DNA from: an uncultured Thiotrichaceae bacterium
GTDB lineage: Bacteria > Pseudomonadota > Gammaproteobacteria > Thiotrichales > Thiotrichaceae
Direction: 5' to 3'
Assembly (NCBI GenBank): GCA_937925855.1
Contig: CALAMO010000007.1
Location: 39,670-103,669, forward strand
Length of the DNA: 64,000 nt
Shown here: piece after piece, positions 50,757-61,488 of the stretch
How positions within the stretch are numbered: the first letter of the stretch is position 1
Layout: each line of letters starts with the position of its first letter
The notes under the pieces: generated by a model
What the model saw: the letters and a program-made list of their open reading frames with translations, nothing else
Database searches by the model: none
Told to the model about the DNA's origin: nothing
Translations under genes and position numbers: made by a program

Positions 50757-52220
50757 ATGAAGATTCTCTTCGCCGCCAGCGAAATCTACCCGCTTATTAA
50801 AACCGGTGGCCTCGCCGATGTGGCTTACGGTTTGCCACGGGCGCTCAGTGATATGGACAACGATGTGTGCTTATTGTTGCCTGCTTATGCCTCTGTGCTC
50901 GCGCAAGTTGAGCACACTTGCCAGCTTGGCACACTGGATATTTGGGGGGATGGCCGCACGCATCAGGTGACTATCTTAGCTGCCCAGCATGAGGCGTTTG
51001 CCGGTACGCTCTGGCTGGCGGAGTGTGCTGCGTTATTCGAGCGCCCTGGAAATCCCTACCTACAGCCTGACGGCACTGACTGGCCGGATAATGCAGAGCG
51101 CTTTTGTGTGTTTGCGCGCGCGGTGGCTGTATTGGCTGCCGATCAGCTGGCGCTGAATTGGAAACCAGATGTGGTGCATGTGCATGATTGGCAAACCGGT
51201 TTAGTGCCCGCTCTGCTGGAGGATTTGCCGGAGCGGCCACGCTGTGTATTCACCATTCATAATTTAGCCTACGGCGGTCATTTCTCGCGTGAACTGTTTG
51301 AGCGTCTGCATCTGAGTGAGCACTGGTGGTCGAGTGAGGGCATGGAGTTTTACGGCGGGTTTTCCATGCTGAAAGCGGGCATTGTTTATGCCGATGCGGT
51401 GACAACGGTTAGCCCAACTTACGCCCAGGAAATTTGCACGCCGGCCTTTGGCTATGGTTTGGAGGGTTTGCTGCGTTCCCGCGCCTGGAAGCTCAGCGGT
51501 ATTTTAAATGGTGTTGACGAGGTGGCCTGGAACCCAGCGCATGATCCGTATCTGCCTCATTATTTTAGCGCTGAAGCGATCCAGCCGGGTAAGACGCAGA
51601 ACAAACAGGCGCTGCTAGACCAGTTTGGCCTTGGCGCAGATGACGAGGCCTCAGCCCAGCCGCTGCTAGGTTTTGTGGGACGGCTGGTAGAGCAAAAGGG
51701 AATTGACCTGATTTTACAGGCTATCCCTGAACTGTTAGCACACACAGCGGCGCGCTTTATCCTGATTGGGAGTGGGGTCGCCCACTACGAGCAGTGGATG
51801 AATCAGCTGGCGGCACAGCACCCGGAGCGGGTAGCGGTTTATATCGGTTACAACGAAGCGCTGGCCCACCTGTTGGAGGCGGGTTGCGATCTGTTTATGA
51901 TGCCGTCGCGCTTTGAACCTTGTGGCCTGAATCAGATGTATAGCCTTAAATACGGCACCTTGCCGGTGGTGTATCACACCGGTGGCTTGGCGGATACGGT
52001 GGTGAATGCTACGGATGAAAACATCGCGGCGGGAACGGCTAACGGCTTTGTATTTTACCGCCCGGATGCGCAGGCGCTCAGTGGGACAATCCATTGGGCC
52101 TTGCAGCACTACGCTGATAAAAACCATTGGCAGCAGCTACAGCGTAATGCCATGCGCGCTGATTTTGGCTGGCAGCGTAGTGCGCGCGCTTACCTGCGTG
52201 TATACTCCGCCGTCCATTAA
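50757..52220 (+). CDS. glgA: Glycogen synthase (ADP-glucose)
   Basis: GlgA elongates alpha-1,4-glucan from ADP-glucose. The ADP-glucose loop KTGGLADV is at about 15, and the GT5 C-terminal block is MPSRFEPCGLNQMYSLKYGT. From ATG 50757 (MKILFAASEIYPL) the protein is 487 aa, close to the family norm; the upstream tracked start adds 8 unrelated residues. It is the first gene of glgA-glgP-glgC-glgX. Confidence 0.95.
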   Translation: MKILFAASEIYPLIKTGGLADVAYGLPRALSDMDNDVCLLLPAYASVLAQVEHTCQLGTLDIWGDGRTHQVTILAAQHEAFAGTLWLAECAALFERPGNPYLQPDGTDWPDNAERFCVFARAVAVLAADQLALNWKPDVVHVHDWQTGLVPALLEDLPERPRCVFTIHNLAYGGHFSRELFERLHLSEHWWSSEGMEFYGGFSMLKAGIVYADAVTTVSPTYAQEICTPAFGYGLEGLLRSRAWKLSGILNGVDEVAWNPAHDPYLPHYFSAEAIQPGKTQNKQALLDQFGLGADDEASAQPLLGFVGRLVEQKGIDLILQAIPELLAHTAARFILIGSGVAHYEQWMNQLAAQHPERVAVYIGYNEALAHLLEAGCDLFMMPSRFEPCGLNQMYSLKYGTLPVVYHTGGLADTVVNATDENIAAGTANGFVFYRPDAQALSGTIHWALQHYADKNHWQQLQRNAMRADFGWQRSARAYLRVYSAVH

Positions 52221-52263
52221 TGAATCAGGTGGCGTCCAACGACGCACAGCGTAAAATATAAAT

Positions 52264-54810
52264 ATGAATAGTGAAACCAAACTGGCACCTGCTGACGTGT
52301 ACGCGGGCTGCACACCGGCCACCTTAGCTCCGGCAGATAATTCTCCCGCCGCCTTAAACCACGATGTGCAGCGTTACCTGTACCGCCACCTCGGGCGCTC
52401 TTCGGACTGTGAGCCGGTTTATCGCTACAGCGCGCTGGCTTATACCCTGCGTGATCGGTTGATGGCCGACTGGCACAAAACCCAGCAGGCTTACCAGCAA
52501 CGCGGCGTGCGGCGCGCTTATTACATGTCGCTCGAATTTCTAATCGGGCGGTCGCTGGGCAATAATTTGTTGAATCTGGGGCTGACCGCAGCCGTTGAGC
52601 AGGCGCTGCATGCTGACTGTGCTGAGCTGGAAGATATTGCCTCGCAGGAAGCCGATGCCGGGCTGGGCAACGGCGGTTTAGGCCGGTTGGCGGCCTGCTT
52701 TATGGACAGCTGTGCCACGCTGTCACTGCCGGTGACTGGCTATGGTCTGCGCTATGAATACGGTATGTTTCGCCAGCAGCTAGTGAATGGCTATCAGCTG
52801 GAAGAGCCGGATCACTGGCTGCGCGACGGCCAGCCGTGGGAAATTGAACGCCCCGAATACGCGAGAACCATTCATTTTGGTGGGCAGACTGAATTTTATC
52901 GTGATGACAGTGGCCGCCAGCGCGCGCGCTGGGCGCAGACTCATACCGTGCTGGCGATTCCCTATGATATGCCGATTACAGGTTACCAAAATGGCACGGT
53001 GAATACGCTGCGCCTGTGGAAAGCCGCCGCCACTGATGCCTTTGATCTCAATGAATTTAACGCCGGTAGTTATACCGAGGCGGTGCAAGCGAAGAATAAC
53101 GCCGAGCATATTTCCATGGTGCTGTATCCGAATGATAGCAGCGAAAATGGCAAAGAGTTGCGCCTGCGCCAGCAGTATTTCCTGGCGTCTGCTAGCCTGC
53201 AGGATGCGATTCGCAGTTGGGAAGATCAGTATATCGCGGCGCAGGAGCAACCAGACTTCCGACGCTTTGCGACTGAAAATGTGTTCCAAATGAATGATAC
53301 CCATCCCACCATTGCGGTGGCGGAGCTGATGCGCATTCTGCTGGATGATAAACAGCTGGCCTGGACTGAAGCCTGGCAGATCACCACGCAGTGCCTTGCT
53401 TATACCAATCATACCCTGCTGCCGGAAGCGCTGGAACGCTGGCCGGTGCACTTATTCGAGCGCCTGCTACCGCGCCTATTGGATATTATCTACGAGATTA
53501 ATGCCCGCTTCTTACGCGAAGTGGCACAGCATTGGCCCGGCGATACCGCCCGCCAGCAGCGCATGTCGATCATTGAGGAAGGTGAGGTGCCCCAGGTGCG
53601 CATGGCTTGGCTGGCGATTGTGGGCAGTTTCTCGGTAAACGGCGTGGCGGCGCTGCATTCCCAGCTGCTGGTCGAGGGCCTGTTCCAAGATTTTTATCAG
53701 CTGTGGCCGCATAAATTCAACAATAAAACCAACGGGGTCACGCCCCGACGCTGGTTGGCGCACGCTAACCCGGCGCTTAGCCGTTTGATTAGCTCGGTAT
53801 TGGGCGAGGGCTGGATCAGGGATTTGGCCCAGCTAGACCAGCTGCAGCCTTATGCGCAGGCCAAGCAGGCCGATTTTCAGCGGGAGTGGCAGGCCGTCAA
53901 ACAGCATAATAAGCAGCGTTTGGCTGAGCTGATTCAACAGACCTGTGGGATTATGGTCGATAGCCGCGCGCTGTTTGATATTCAGGTCAAACGTATCCAT
54001 GAATATAAGCGGCAGCTGCTGAACGTACTGCATGTGATTCACTGCTATATCCAGATTAAACAGCGGGTTCAGGTTCAGTCGGACGGGCAGTTAGACCGCG
54101 ATATGCCGGTCAAACGGGTTGTGCTAATTGGTGGCAAAGCCGCACCGGGTTACTGGATGGCGAAGGCGATTATTAAGCTGATTAATAATGTGGCAGATGT
54201 CATTAACAATGACCCCGATGTGGGTGATCAGCTTAAATTGGTGTTCTTCCCGAACTACCGGGTATCCAGTATGGAAGTCATTGCCCCTGCTGCCGATTTA
54301 TCCGAACAAATTTCCACGGCGGGCAAGGAAGCCTCCGGCACCGGTAATATGAAATTCATGATGAACGGGGCGCTGACGATTGGCACGTATGATGGCGCTA
54401 ATATTGAAATTATGGAGGCGGTTGGGCGCGATAATTTCTTTCTGTTTGGGCTGAATGCGGCGGAGGTAGACGCGGCACGCCATGATTATCGCCCCGCTGA
54501 TATTGTGGCAGCTGATACGGATCTACAGCAGGTGTTGGCGCTGCTGCAATCTGGTCATTTTAACGCCTGTGAACCCGGTATTTTTGATCATGTGATCAAT
54601 GCCCTGTTGAGTGCGGATGACCCCTGGCTGACACTGGCAGATTTTCGCAGTTTTATTGAGGCACAGCTGCAGGTTGAACAGACTTGGCGCAATTCTCAGC
54701 GTTGGACGCAGATGAGCATCCTAAATACCGCGCACAGCGGCTTTTTTTCCACTGACCGCACGATGCAGGCTTATAATAAAGAGATATGGAGGCTTAGTCC
54801 GATCAATTGA
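52264..54810 (+). CDS. glgP: Glycogen/alpha-glucan phosphorylase
   Basis: GlgP releases glucose-1-phosphate from glycogen ends. It uses PLP bound at Lys within EASGTGNMKFMMNGALTIGT near residue 697. N-terminal YYMSLEFLIGRSLGNNL and GLGNGGLGRLAACFMDS are diagnostic. At 848 aa it is slightly longer than E. coli GlgP. It lies 43 bp after glgA and 15 bp before glgC, within the operon. Confidence 0.96.
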   Translation: MNSETKLAPADVYAGCTPATLAPADNSPAALNHDVQRYLYRHLGRSSDCEPVYRYSALAYTLRDRLMADWHKTQQAYQQRGVRRAYYMSLEFLIGRSLGNNLLNLGLTAAVEQALHADCAELEDIASQEADAGLGNGGLGRLAACFMDSCATLSLPVTGYGLRYEYGMFRQQLVNGYQLEEPDHWLRDGQPWEIERPEYARTIHFGGQTEFYRDDSGRQRARWAQTHTVLAIPYDMPITGYQNGTVNTLRLWKAAATDAFDLNEFNAGSYTEAVQAKNNAEHISMVLYPNDSSENGKELRLRQQYFLASASLQDAIRSWEDQYIAAQEQPDFRRFATENVFQMNDTHPTIAVAELMRILLDDKQLAWTEAWQITTQCLAYTNHTLLPEALERWPVHLFERLLPRLLDIIYEINARFLREVAQHWPGDTARQQRMSIIEEGEVPQVRMAWLAIVGSFSVNGVAALHSQLLVEGLFQDFYQLWPHKFNNKTNGVTPRRWLAHANPALSRLISSVLGEGWIRDLAQLDQLQPYAQAKQADFQREWQAVKQHNKQRLAELIQQTCGIMVDSRALFDIQVKRIHEYKRQLLNVLHVIHCYIQIKQRVQVQSDGQLDRDMPVKRVVLIGGKAAPGYWMAKAIIKLINNVADVINNDPDVGDQLKLVFFPNYRVSSMEVIAPAADLSEQISTAGKEASGTGNMKFMMNGALTIGTYDGANIEIMEAVGRDNFFLFGLNAAEVDAARHDYRPADIVAADTDLQQVLALLQSGHFNACEPGIFDHVINALLSADDPWLTLADFRSFIEAQLQVEQTWRNSQRWTQMSILNTAHSGFFSTDRTMQAYNKEIWRLSPIN

Positions 54811-54825
54811 GGCGAGGAGAGGGAT

Positions 54826-56073
54826 ATGGAAGCACACAGATTAGCCCAGCGCACCATGGCATTCGTGTTGGCAGGCGGGCGCGGTAGTCGCCTGCATGAA
54901 TTAACGGATAACCGGGTTAAACCCGCCGTTTTTTTTAGCGGTAAAAGCCGCATTATTGACTTCCCGTTGTCGAACGCGGTGAACTCAGGGATTCGTCGCA
55001 TTGGCGTCGCGACCCAATATAAAGCGCATAGCCTGATCCGTCATTTACAGCGCGGCTGGCACTTTTTCCGTGCTGAGCGCAATGAATCTTTAGATATCCT
55101 GCCTGCCTCACAGCGCACCGGTAAAACCGATTGGTATAAGGGCACCGCTGATGCGGTCACACAGAATATTGATATTATCGAGGGCTATGCGCCGGACTAC
55201 GTGCTGGTGCTGGCTGGTGATCATGTGTACAAGCAGGATTACTCACTAATGATTAAGCAGCACGTCGATACCGATGCCGAAGTGACGGTGGGCTGTATCG
55301 AAGTGCCGCGCGCCGAAGCGTCTGGCTTTGGGGTGATGCGGGTCGATAGCCATGACCTGATTCAGGATTTTTTGGAAAAACCGGCTGATCCCCCAGCGAT
55401 ACCCGGTTCGCCGGAACTGGCCCTGGCGAGTATGGGGATTTATGTATTTAAGACCGATTTTCTCATCGAGCTCTTAAAACAGGACGCAGACAACCTCGAT
55501 TCCAGCCATGATTTTGGGCATGACCTGATTCCGGCTTTAGTGCAGCGCGGCAAGGCGTTTGCCCACCCGTTCAGCCGTTCCTGTGTGCGCAGCGATTCAG
55601 AAGAAGCGCCCTATTGGCGTGATGTCGGTACGATCGATTCGTTCTGGCAGGCAAATATTGACCTGACTGACTTTAGTCCCAAGCTGGATATCTATGATAA
55701 TGCCTGGCCGATCTGGACTTATTCTGAGCTGACGGCTCCGGCTAAGTTTATTCACAATGAGGCGGGCCGTCGCGGTAGCGCCGTGTCCTCGATGGTATCC
55801 GGTGGTTGTATTGTTTCCGGTTCACAATTAGAGCGCTGTTTGCTGTATACCGGGGTACGCACTCATTCCTACTCGACCTTAACTGGCGTAGTGGCCTTGC
55901 CTTATGTGAATGTTGGGCGGCGGGCGCAGCTGCGTAATGTGGTGATTGATCGTGGGGTGAATATTCCGGCAGGCCTTATCGTTGGTGAAGATGCGGCGCT
56001 GGATGCAGCGCGTTTCCGGCGCACTGAGAATGGCATTTGTCTGATAACTCAGACGATGATTGACCGCATATAG
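54826..56073 (+). CDS. glgC: Glucose-1-phosphate adenylyltransferase
   Basis: GlgC makes ADP-glucose from glucose-1-phosphate and ATP and is the regulated step of glycogen synthesis. The N-terminal nucleotidyltransferase motif is [23 protein letters not shown]; the N-terminal allosteric region ([11 protein letters not shown]) and C-terminal beta-helix are present. At 415 aa it is normal. GGCGAGGAGAGGG precedes the ATG. Confidence 0.96.
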   Translation: MEAHRLAQRTMAFVLAGGRGSRLHELTDNRVKPAVFFSGKSRIIDFPLSNAVNSGIRRIGVATQYKAHSLIRHLQRGWHFFRAERNESLDILPASQRTGKTDWYKGTADAVTQNIDIIEGYAPDYVLVLAGDHVYKQDYSLMIKQHVDTDAEVTVGCIEVPRAEASGFGVMRVDSHDLIQDFLEKPADPPAIPGSPELALASMGIYVFKTDFLIELLKQDADNLDSSHDFGHDLIPALVQRGKAFAHPFSRSCVRSDSEEAPYWRDVGTIDSFWQANIDLTDFSPKLDIYDNAWPIWTYSELTAPAKFIHNEAGRRGSAVSSMVSGGCIVSGSQLERCLLYTGVRTHSYSTLTGVVALPYVNVGRRAQLRNVVIDRGVNIPAGLIVGEDAALDAARFRRTENGICLITQTMIDRI

Positions 56074-56139
56074 GCGCAGACTACGCCGGGGAGCTTGCGG
56101 GCAGACAGGCTTCCTAGGGGCTTGTTGGCCTGTGCCACA

Positions 56140-58245
56140 ATGAAATCCATGAAATACGCACTACAAGCCGGTTCGGCTAACCCCATGGGGGCGACATACG
56201 ACGGCGAAGGCACGAACTTCGCCGTGTTTTCGGCGCACGCCCATAAAATCGAGGTCTGCCTGTTCAGCGCGGATGGGCAGCAGGAGCTGGAACGCTACGC
56301 TCTGCCAGAGCGCAGCGGTGCTATTTGGCACGGCTACATGCCGGGCCTTCAAGCCGGTGCGCGTTATGGCCTGCGAGCCTATGGCCCGTATGCGCCGGAG
56401 CAGGGCCACCGCTTTAACCCGCATAAGCTATTGCTTGATCCGTACACCCGTGAACTCTGTGGTCGCTGGCAGCCGCATCCGTCGCTGTTTGGCTATGAAA
56501 TGAGCAGTGGGCAAGACGACCTGTCGTTCAATCGCTTAGACAGCGCGCAGTACGTGCCTAAGGCGGTGGTCAGTGCGTCCACTGTTCCAGGGCAATTATT
56601 GGATGCCTCAGAGGTGATACAACATCGCCCAGGCACAAGGCTGATCTATGAGGCGCATGTCAAAGGGCTGACCCAGCTCCACCCGCAGTTGCCAGCCGCG
56701 CTGCGCGGTACTTATGAGGGGTTGGCGACCGACGCGGTGATCGACCACTTGCTGCGGTTGGGCGTAACGACGCTGGAACTGCTGCCGGTCCATGTCTTAG
56801 TCGATGAGCCTTTTTTACAGCGCCGTGGCCTGCGTAATTATTGGGGCTATAATTCGATTGCCTTTTTCACACCGGAGCCGCGTTATTTTGGCCCGGCAGG
56901 CCTAGTGGGTTGCAGGCAGGCGATACAGCGCCTGCGGGCGGCGGGAATTGAGGTGGTGCTGGATGTGGTGTTTAACCACAGCGCGGAGGGCGATGAATTT
57001 GGGCAGACTCTGTGCTATCGCGGCCTGGATAATGCGTCCTACTACTGCCTAGAACCCGACACGCCACGCCATTATCTGAATTATACGGGCTGCGGCAATA
57101 TGTTCCAGCTGACCCAGCCCTATGTGCTGCGTCTGGTCATGGATAGCCTGCGCTTTTGGGTGCAACACATGGGCGTTGCGGGCTTTCGCTTTGATCTTGC
57201 CACAACGCTGGCGCGTACGGCGGGCGGTTTTTCCAGTAGAGCGAGTTTTTTGGATGCGCTGCGCCAAGACCCGGTGTTGGCAGCGGTGCAGCTTATCGCT
57301 GAACCCTGGGACATTGGGCCAGAGGGCTATCAGCTCGGCGCGTTTCCGGCGGAATTTGCCGAATGGAATGACCGCTATCGTGACAATGTGCGCCGTTTTT
57401 GGCGTGGTGATGATTTTGGGGCACAGCAGCTGAGTGGTAGTTTGCTCGGCAGCGCAGAACATTTTGATCATAATGGCCGCCGCAGCTGGGCTTCGATCAA
57501 TATGCTCACCTCACATGATGGCTTTACGCTGGCGGACTGTACGCGCTACCGGGAGCGGCATAATGCGGCTAATCTGGAGGAAAATCGCGATGGGCATCAC
57601 GCCAACTATAGTGACAACGGTGGGGTGGAGGGGGCGAGCGCTGATCCGCTCATCCAACAACGACGCCAGCAGCGCCAGCGCAATTTATTAGCCACGCTGT
57701 TTCTGTCCCAGGGCACACCTATGCTGCTGGCCGGTGACGAAATCGGTAACTCACAGCAGGGCAATAATAATGCTTACTGTCAGGATAATGCCCTGGGCTG
57801 GATTAATTGGGCGGAGGGTGACAACGATTTACTGGCCTTTGTCTGTGAGCTATCCGCGCTGCGTCAGGCACAGCCGATCCTACGACAGACGCATTTTTTA
57901 CATGGCCGGGTGCGCCGCGATGGTGAGGCAGATGTGAGCTGGAGCAATTTCAGCGGTGATCCTGTGGCTTGGGATGATCCGCAGCTGGCCCAGCTGTGCC
58001 TATTGCTGCGCGGTGCGGCCGGCAGCGCTTTGGAGGACTGTACTGATGCCGTGCTGTTGGTGGTGAATAATACGCAGGATGCGGCGGAAGTGCATCTGCC
58101 TGCGCTGGCGCAGGGCCAGCAGTGGGTTTATGGCATTAATACGGCGGATAGGTTGCTGTCCGGTCAGGCCGTAGCGGACACAACGCTTCCTATTGCAGCC
58201 GAAGCGCTGCTGGCATTAACCGCTGCGCCCGTCAGCGACCCGTGA
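56140..58245 (+). CDS. glgX: Glycogen debranching enzyme
   Basis: GlgX hydrolyses alpha-1,6 branches of phosphorylase-limit dextrins. An N-terminal CBM48-type domain (GATYDGEGTNFAVFSAHAHKIEVCLF) precedes a GH13 barrel: VVLDVVFNHSAEG, nucleophile GFRFDLATTLAR, acid LIAEPWDIG, and TSHDGFTLAD. ATG 56140 gives 701 aa and begins like relatives; the TTG at 56095 is poorly spaced from its Shine-Dalgarno. It is the last glg gene here. No branching enzyme glgB is present in the window, so it must lie elsewhere. Confidence 0.93.
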   Translation: MKSMKYALQAGSANPMGATYDGEGTNFAVFSAHAHKIEVCLFSADGQQELERYALPERSGAIWHGYMPGLQAGARYGLRAYGPYAPEQGHRFNPHKLLLDPYTRELCGRWQPHPSLFGYEMSSGQDDLSFNRLDSAQYVPKAVVSASTVPGQLLDASEVIQHRPGTRLIYEAHVKGLTQLHPQLPAALRGTYEGLATDAVIDHLLRLGVTTLELLPVHVLVDEPFLQRRGLRNYWGYNSIAFFTPEPRYFGPAGLVGCRQAIQRLRAAGIEVVLDVVFNHSAEGDEFGQTLCYRGLDNASYYCLEPDTPRHYLNYTGCGNMFQLTQPYVLRLVMDSLRFWVQHMGVAGFRFDLATTLARTAGGFSSRASFLDALRQDPVLAAVQLIAEPWDIGPEGYQLGAFPAEFAEWNDRYRDNVRRFWRGDDFGAQQLSGSLLGSAEHFDHNGRRSWASINMLTSHDGFTLADCTRYRERHNAANLEENRDGHHANYSDNGGVEGASADPLIQQRRQQRQRNLLATLFLSQGTPMLLAGDEIGNSQQGNNNAYCQDNALGWINWAEGDNDLLAFVCELSALRQAQPILRQTHFLHGRVRRDGEADVSWSNFSGDPVAWDDPQLAQLCLLLRGAAGSALEDCTDAVLLVVNNTQDAAEVHLPALAQGQQWVYGINTADRLLSGQAVADTTLPIAAEALLALTAAPVSDP

Positions 58246-58320
58246 GGCGTTGGTGAATACCTGCTCTGCCGTTGTGAAATGGTTATACTGACGGACTCCT
58301 AATGGGTGGCGGTACGCGCA

Positions 58321-60057
58321 ATGGATAATTTTAGCTTTCTGGAGCAGCAGCTTGTACAGCTCCTGCTGCGCATTTGTAAGGCTCAGGATTGCACGCTTGA
58401 CCAGGCGCAGCGGGCAGTATTGGAGCAAGTCGTGCATGAGCTGAGTACGGCGACCCGCGAAGGTACCATTGCGCTTGCGCTCGCTAGTTTAGAGCCAGAG
58501 ATTGCACCGGAGCAGCTGAGCGCTCTGCCGGTCATTGGTGGCCCGGGTGCGTATACGCCGCTGGTGCTGGAAGACGGCTATCTGTGGTTTAACCGCTACT
58601 GGCACTATGAGCAGCGTCTCGCTGATAATTTGCAGGCCCGCTTACTGGCCGCGCCGCTGCCGGATATTGAGTTACTAGGGGCGGTAACTGACATGCCGCA
58701 TAGGGCTGAGGCTGCGCTGACTGATGTGCCTGAGGTCGATTCTATCGACTGGCAGCAGCGCGCTATTAGCCTGGCGGCACGCAGTCGCTTTAGCATTATT
58801 TCCGGCGGTCCCGGCACGGGTAAAACCACCACCGTTACTCGCCTGCTTTGGCTGCTGACTCAGCAGGCAGGCATCCGCTCAAATCGTATTATGCTGGCAG
58901 CACCCACCGGCAAGGCGGCGATGCGTCTCCAAGAGTCAATTCGCCAGCTTAAAGTCAGCCTTGCTATCCCTAAAGCGCAGGCTGCTTTGATCCCTGAACA
59001 AGCCAGCACGCTACACCGTTTATTGGGTTATAGGCCAGGCACGCCCGAGTTTCGTTATCACCGTAATCACCTGTTGCCAGCGGATGTGGTGATTGTGGAT
59101 GAGGCGTCGATGATTGATATTGCGCTTATGACCCGGCTGGTGGAAGCGGTGCCACAGCAGGCGCGCTTAATTCTGCTGGGCGATAAGGATCAGCTGGCAG
59201 CGGTTGAGACCGGGTCGGTCTTTCGTGATTTATGCAGCGCTACGCCAGCGGCACAGGCGCATAGCGTGGTACTACAGAAGAGCTGGCGGTTTAGTGCTGA
59301 CAGTGGCATTGGGCAGCTAGCTGCGGCGGTGCGGGCTGGCGCAGCGGCGCAGCTGGAAACGCTGTTGCAGCAGGACTGGCCAGATATTGAGTGGGTGGCA
59401 GACGGCGTGCTTAATAGTGATGAACTCCGGCTGGCGTGGCAGGATTATTTTGAGTTGCTGGCGCAGCAGCCTACGGCCACCGCTTACACGTCGTGGTTGG
59501 AGGCGGTGTTTGCGGCTTTCAATCGGTTTCGCATTCTTACCCCATTGCGCCAGGGCATGCTCGGCACTGAGCAGCTGAATCAGCGGCTGAGTCAGGCATT
59601 CCGGCGGTCTGGCGCGAGTAGCCCAACCCGCAGCGCGTGGTATCACGGGCGTCCGGTGATGGTGACCCAAAATGATTATCGGCAGTCTTTATTTAACGGT
59701 GATATTGGGCTGGCGCTGCGCGATAACCAGGGGGAGCTGCGCGTCTGGTTTCAGCAGGAAGAGGGGCTGCGGGCGCTGTCTCCGGTACGTTTACCTGCGC
59801 ATGAAACGGCCTGGGCAATGACGATTCATAAGAGCCAGGGCTCGGAGTTTGCCGCTGTGATGTTACTGTTGCCGGATGACGATACGCTGCGCATCCTGGG
59901 CCGGGAGTTGCTATATACCGGGATTACTCGTGCTAAAACTGCGCTGCAGCTGCGCGGCAGTTTGCCGGTGTTACAAGCGGCGTTGCGCCAGGTGACAGCG
60001 CCGTCGTCCCGTGTGCGGCAGCGTCTAGACGCGGCCTTAGCGGAGGTGAGCCGATAA
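58321..60057 (+). CDS. recD: RecBCD exonuclease V alpha chain RecD
   Basis: RecD is the 5'-3' helicase of RecBCD, used in double-strand break repair and destruction of foreign linear DNA. Walker A is ISGGPGTGKTTTVTRL (about 162), Walker B is VVIVDEASMID, motif V/VI is AMTIHKSQGSEFAAVMLLLP and LLYTGITRAKTAL. From ATG 58321 the protein is 578 aa, slightly shorter than E. coli RecD (608 aa). recB and recC are not adjacent; upstream is glgX and downstream der, so this is an unusual setting unless recBC lie elsewhere. Confidence 0.93.
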   Translation: MDNFSFLEQQLVQLLLRICKAQDCTLDQAQRAVLEQVVHELSTATREGTIALALASLEPEIAPEQLSALPVIGGPGAYTPLVLEDGYLWFNRYWHYEQRLADNLQARLLAAPLPDIELLGAVTDMPHRAEAALTDVPEVDSIDWQQRAISLAARSRFSIISGGPGTGKTTTVTRLLWLLTQQAGIRSNRIMLAAPTGKAAMRLQESIRQLKVSLAIPKAQAALIPEQASTLHRLLGYRPGTPEFRYHRNHLLPADVVIVDEASMIDIALMTRLVEAVPQQARLILLGDKDQLAAVETGSVFRDLCSATPAAQAHSVVLQKSWRFSADSGIGQLAAAVRAGAAAQLETLLQQDWPDIEWVADGVLNSDELRLAWQDYFELLAQQPTATAYTSWLEAVFAAFNRFRILTPLRQGMLGTEQLNQRLSQAFRRSGASSPTRSAWYHGRPVMVTQNDYRQSLFNGDIGLALRDNQGELRVWFQQEEGLRALSPVRLPAHETAWAMTIHKSQGSEFAAVMLLLPDDDTLRILGRELLYTGITRAKTALQLRGSLPVLQAALRQVTAPSSRVRQRLDAALAEVSR

Positions 60058-60093
60058 CCCCCTGCTGACAGCACGAGATTATGCACTTGCTCG

Positions 60094-61488
60094 TTACTTG
60101 CGCTTCACAAATTTCATCAGGCGCTTCTTCTTGTGCTGCTGGCGCGGTGTCAGTTTATTGCGCCGCCCCTCGTAGGGGTTATCGCCGGTTTTAAATTCCA
60201 GTTTGACCTGAGTGCCTTTTAATTTCAGCGTATTGCGGAAATAATTCACCAGATAGCGCTGGTAGGACTGAGGCACGCGCTCGGTCTGGTTGCCGTGAAT
60301 GATAATGAGGAATGGGTTGCTGCCGCCCTGATGCGCATAGCGTAGTTTAATGCGGCGACCATTAATTAACGGCGGCTGGTGCATGGTCAGCGCGGTTTCC
60401 ATTATCCGCGTCAGGCGTGAGGTCGGCACTTTCATCATGGCAGAGTCGTAGCAGTCATGAATCGACTTATACAGATGACCCACGTTGGTGCCGTGTAAGG
60501 CGGAGATAAAGTGTTTTTCAGCAAAGTCTAGAAACGGCAGTTTCACCACGAGCTGTTTTTTAATTTGGTCGCGGTCATCCGTGTGCATGCCGTCCCACTT
60601 GTTCACCGCCAGCACTAGCGCCCGTCCAGTATCCAGAATCAGGCCGGAGAGGTGGGCGTCCTGTTCGGCAATACTGTCATGCGCATCAACCACCATAATC
60701 ACGACGTGGGCGGCGCGAATCGCCTCCAGCGTCTTAATGATGGAGAATTTCTCCACCGTCTCACTGACTCGGCTGCGGCGGCGCACCCCGGCGGTATCAA
60801 TCAGCGTGTATTGTTGTCCATCGCGCTCAAACGGAATGAAAATGCTGTCGCGGGTGGTGCCGGGCTGGTCGAAGGCAATGACGCGCTCTTCGCCCAGAAT
60901 ACGATTCACTAGCGTGGATTTGCCCACATTTGGGCGACCCACAAAAGCGATGCGAATACTGCCATCGTCTTCCACCTCAGTCTCTGCGTCAGGATCAACC
61001 GGAAAGTGCTGTAACACCGCTTCCAGCATGGAGGTGACACCGCGATTATGCACGGCGGCTATGGCAAAGACTTCCGTAAAGCCAAGGCCAAAAAATTCAG
61101 CGCAGGCCTGGTCGGGGTCAACCCGATCCGTTTTATTCACCAGGACAAAAACGGGTTTACCGGTTTGACGCACATGATTCGCGATTAACTGATCCGCACC
61201 GCTTAGGCCGGTTTTACCATCAACCAGAAACAATACCGCATCGGCTTCATCAATCGCCGCCAGCGTCTGCTTCGCCATGTACTCGTCGATGCCTTCCTGT
61301 TCACCGCTGAGGCCACCGGTATCAATTACCAGGTACTCACGCTCAAACATTTCGCCGGTACCGTATTTACGGTCGCGGGTCAGGCCAGGAAAATTAGCCA
61401 CCAGCGCATCACGCGATTTGGTGAGGCGGTTAAACAGGGTGGATTTGCCGACATTAGGACGGCCAACCAGAGCGAGTGCGGGTTTCAT
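60094..61488 (-). CDS. der: Ribosome-assembly GTPase Der (EngA)
   Basis: Der has two tandem GTPase domains, with P-loops [14 protein letters not shown] (about 8) and [14 protein letters not shown] (about 184), each followed by DTGG or DTAG and NKTD or NKWD motifs, and a C-terminal KH-like domain ending in Lys/Arg-rich sequence. It is needed for 50S subunit maturation. At 464 aa it is normal. In many gammaproteobacteria der follows bamB in the hisS-yfgM cluster; here it stands about 18 kb away, convergent with recD. Confidence 0.96.
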   Translation of the reverse strand: MKPALALVGRPNVGKSTLFNRLTKSRDALVANFPGLTRDRKYGTGEMFEREYLVIDTGGLSGEQEGIDEYMAKQTLAAIDEADAVLFLVDGKTGLSGADQLIANHVRQTGKPVFVLVNKTDRVDPDQACAEFFGLGFTEVFAIAAVHNRGVTSMLEAVLQHFPVDPDAETEVEDDGSIRIAFVGRPNVGKSTLVNRILGEERVIAFDQPGTTRDSIFIPFERDGQQYTLIDTAGVRRRSRVSETVEKFSIIKTLEAIRAAHVVIMVVDAHDSIAEQDAHLSGLILDTGRALVLAVNKWDGMHTDDRDQIKKQLVVKLPFLDFAEKHFISALHGTNVGHLYKSIHDCYDSAMMKVPTSRLTRIMETALTMHQPPLINGRRIKLRYAHQGGSNPFLIIIHGNQTERVPQSYQRYLVNYFRNTLKLKGTQVKLEFKTGDNPYEGRRNKLTPRQQHKKKRLMKFVKRK

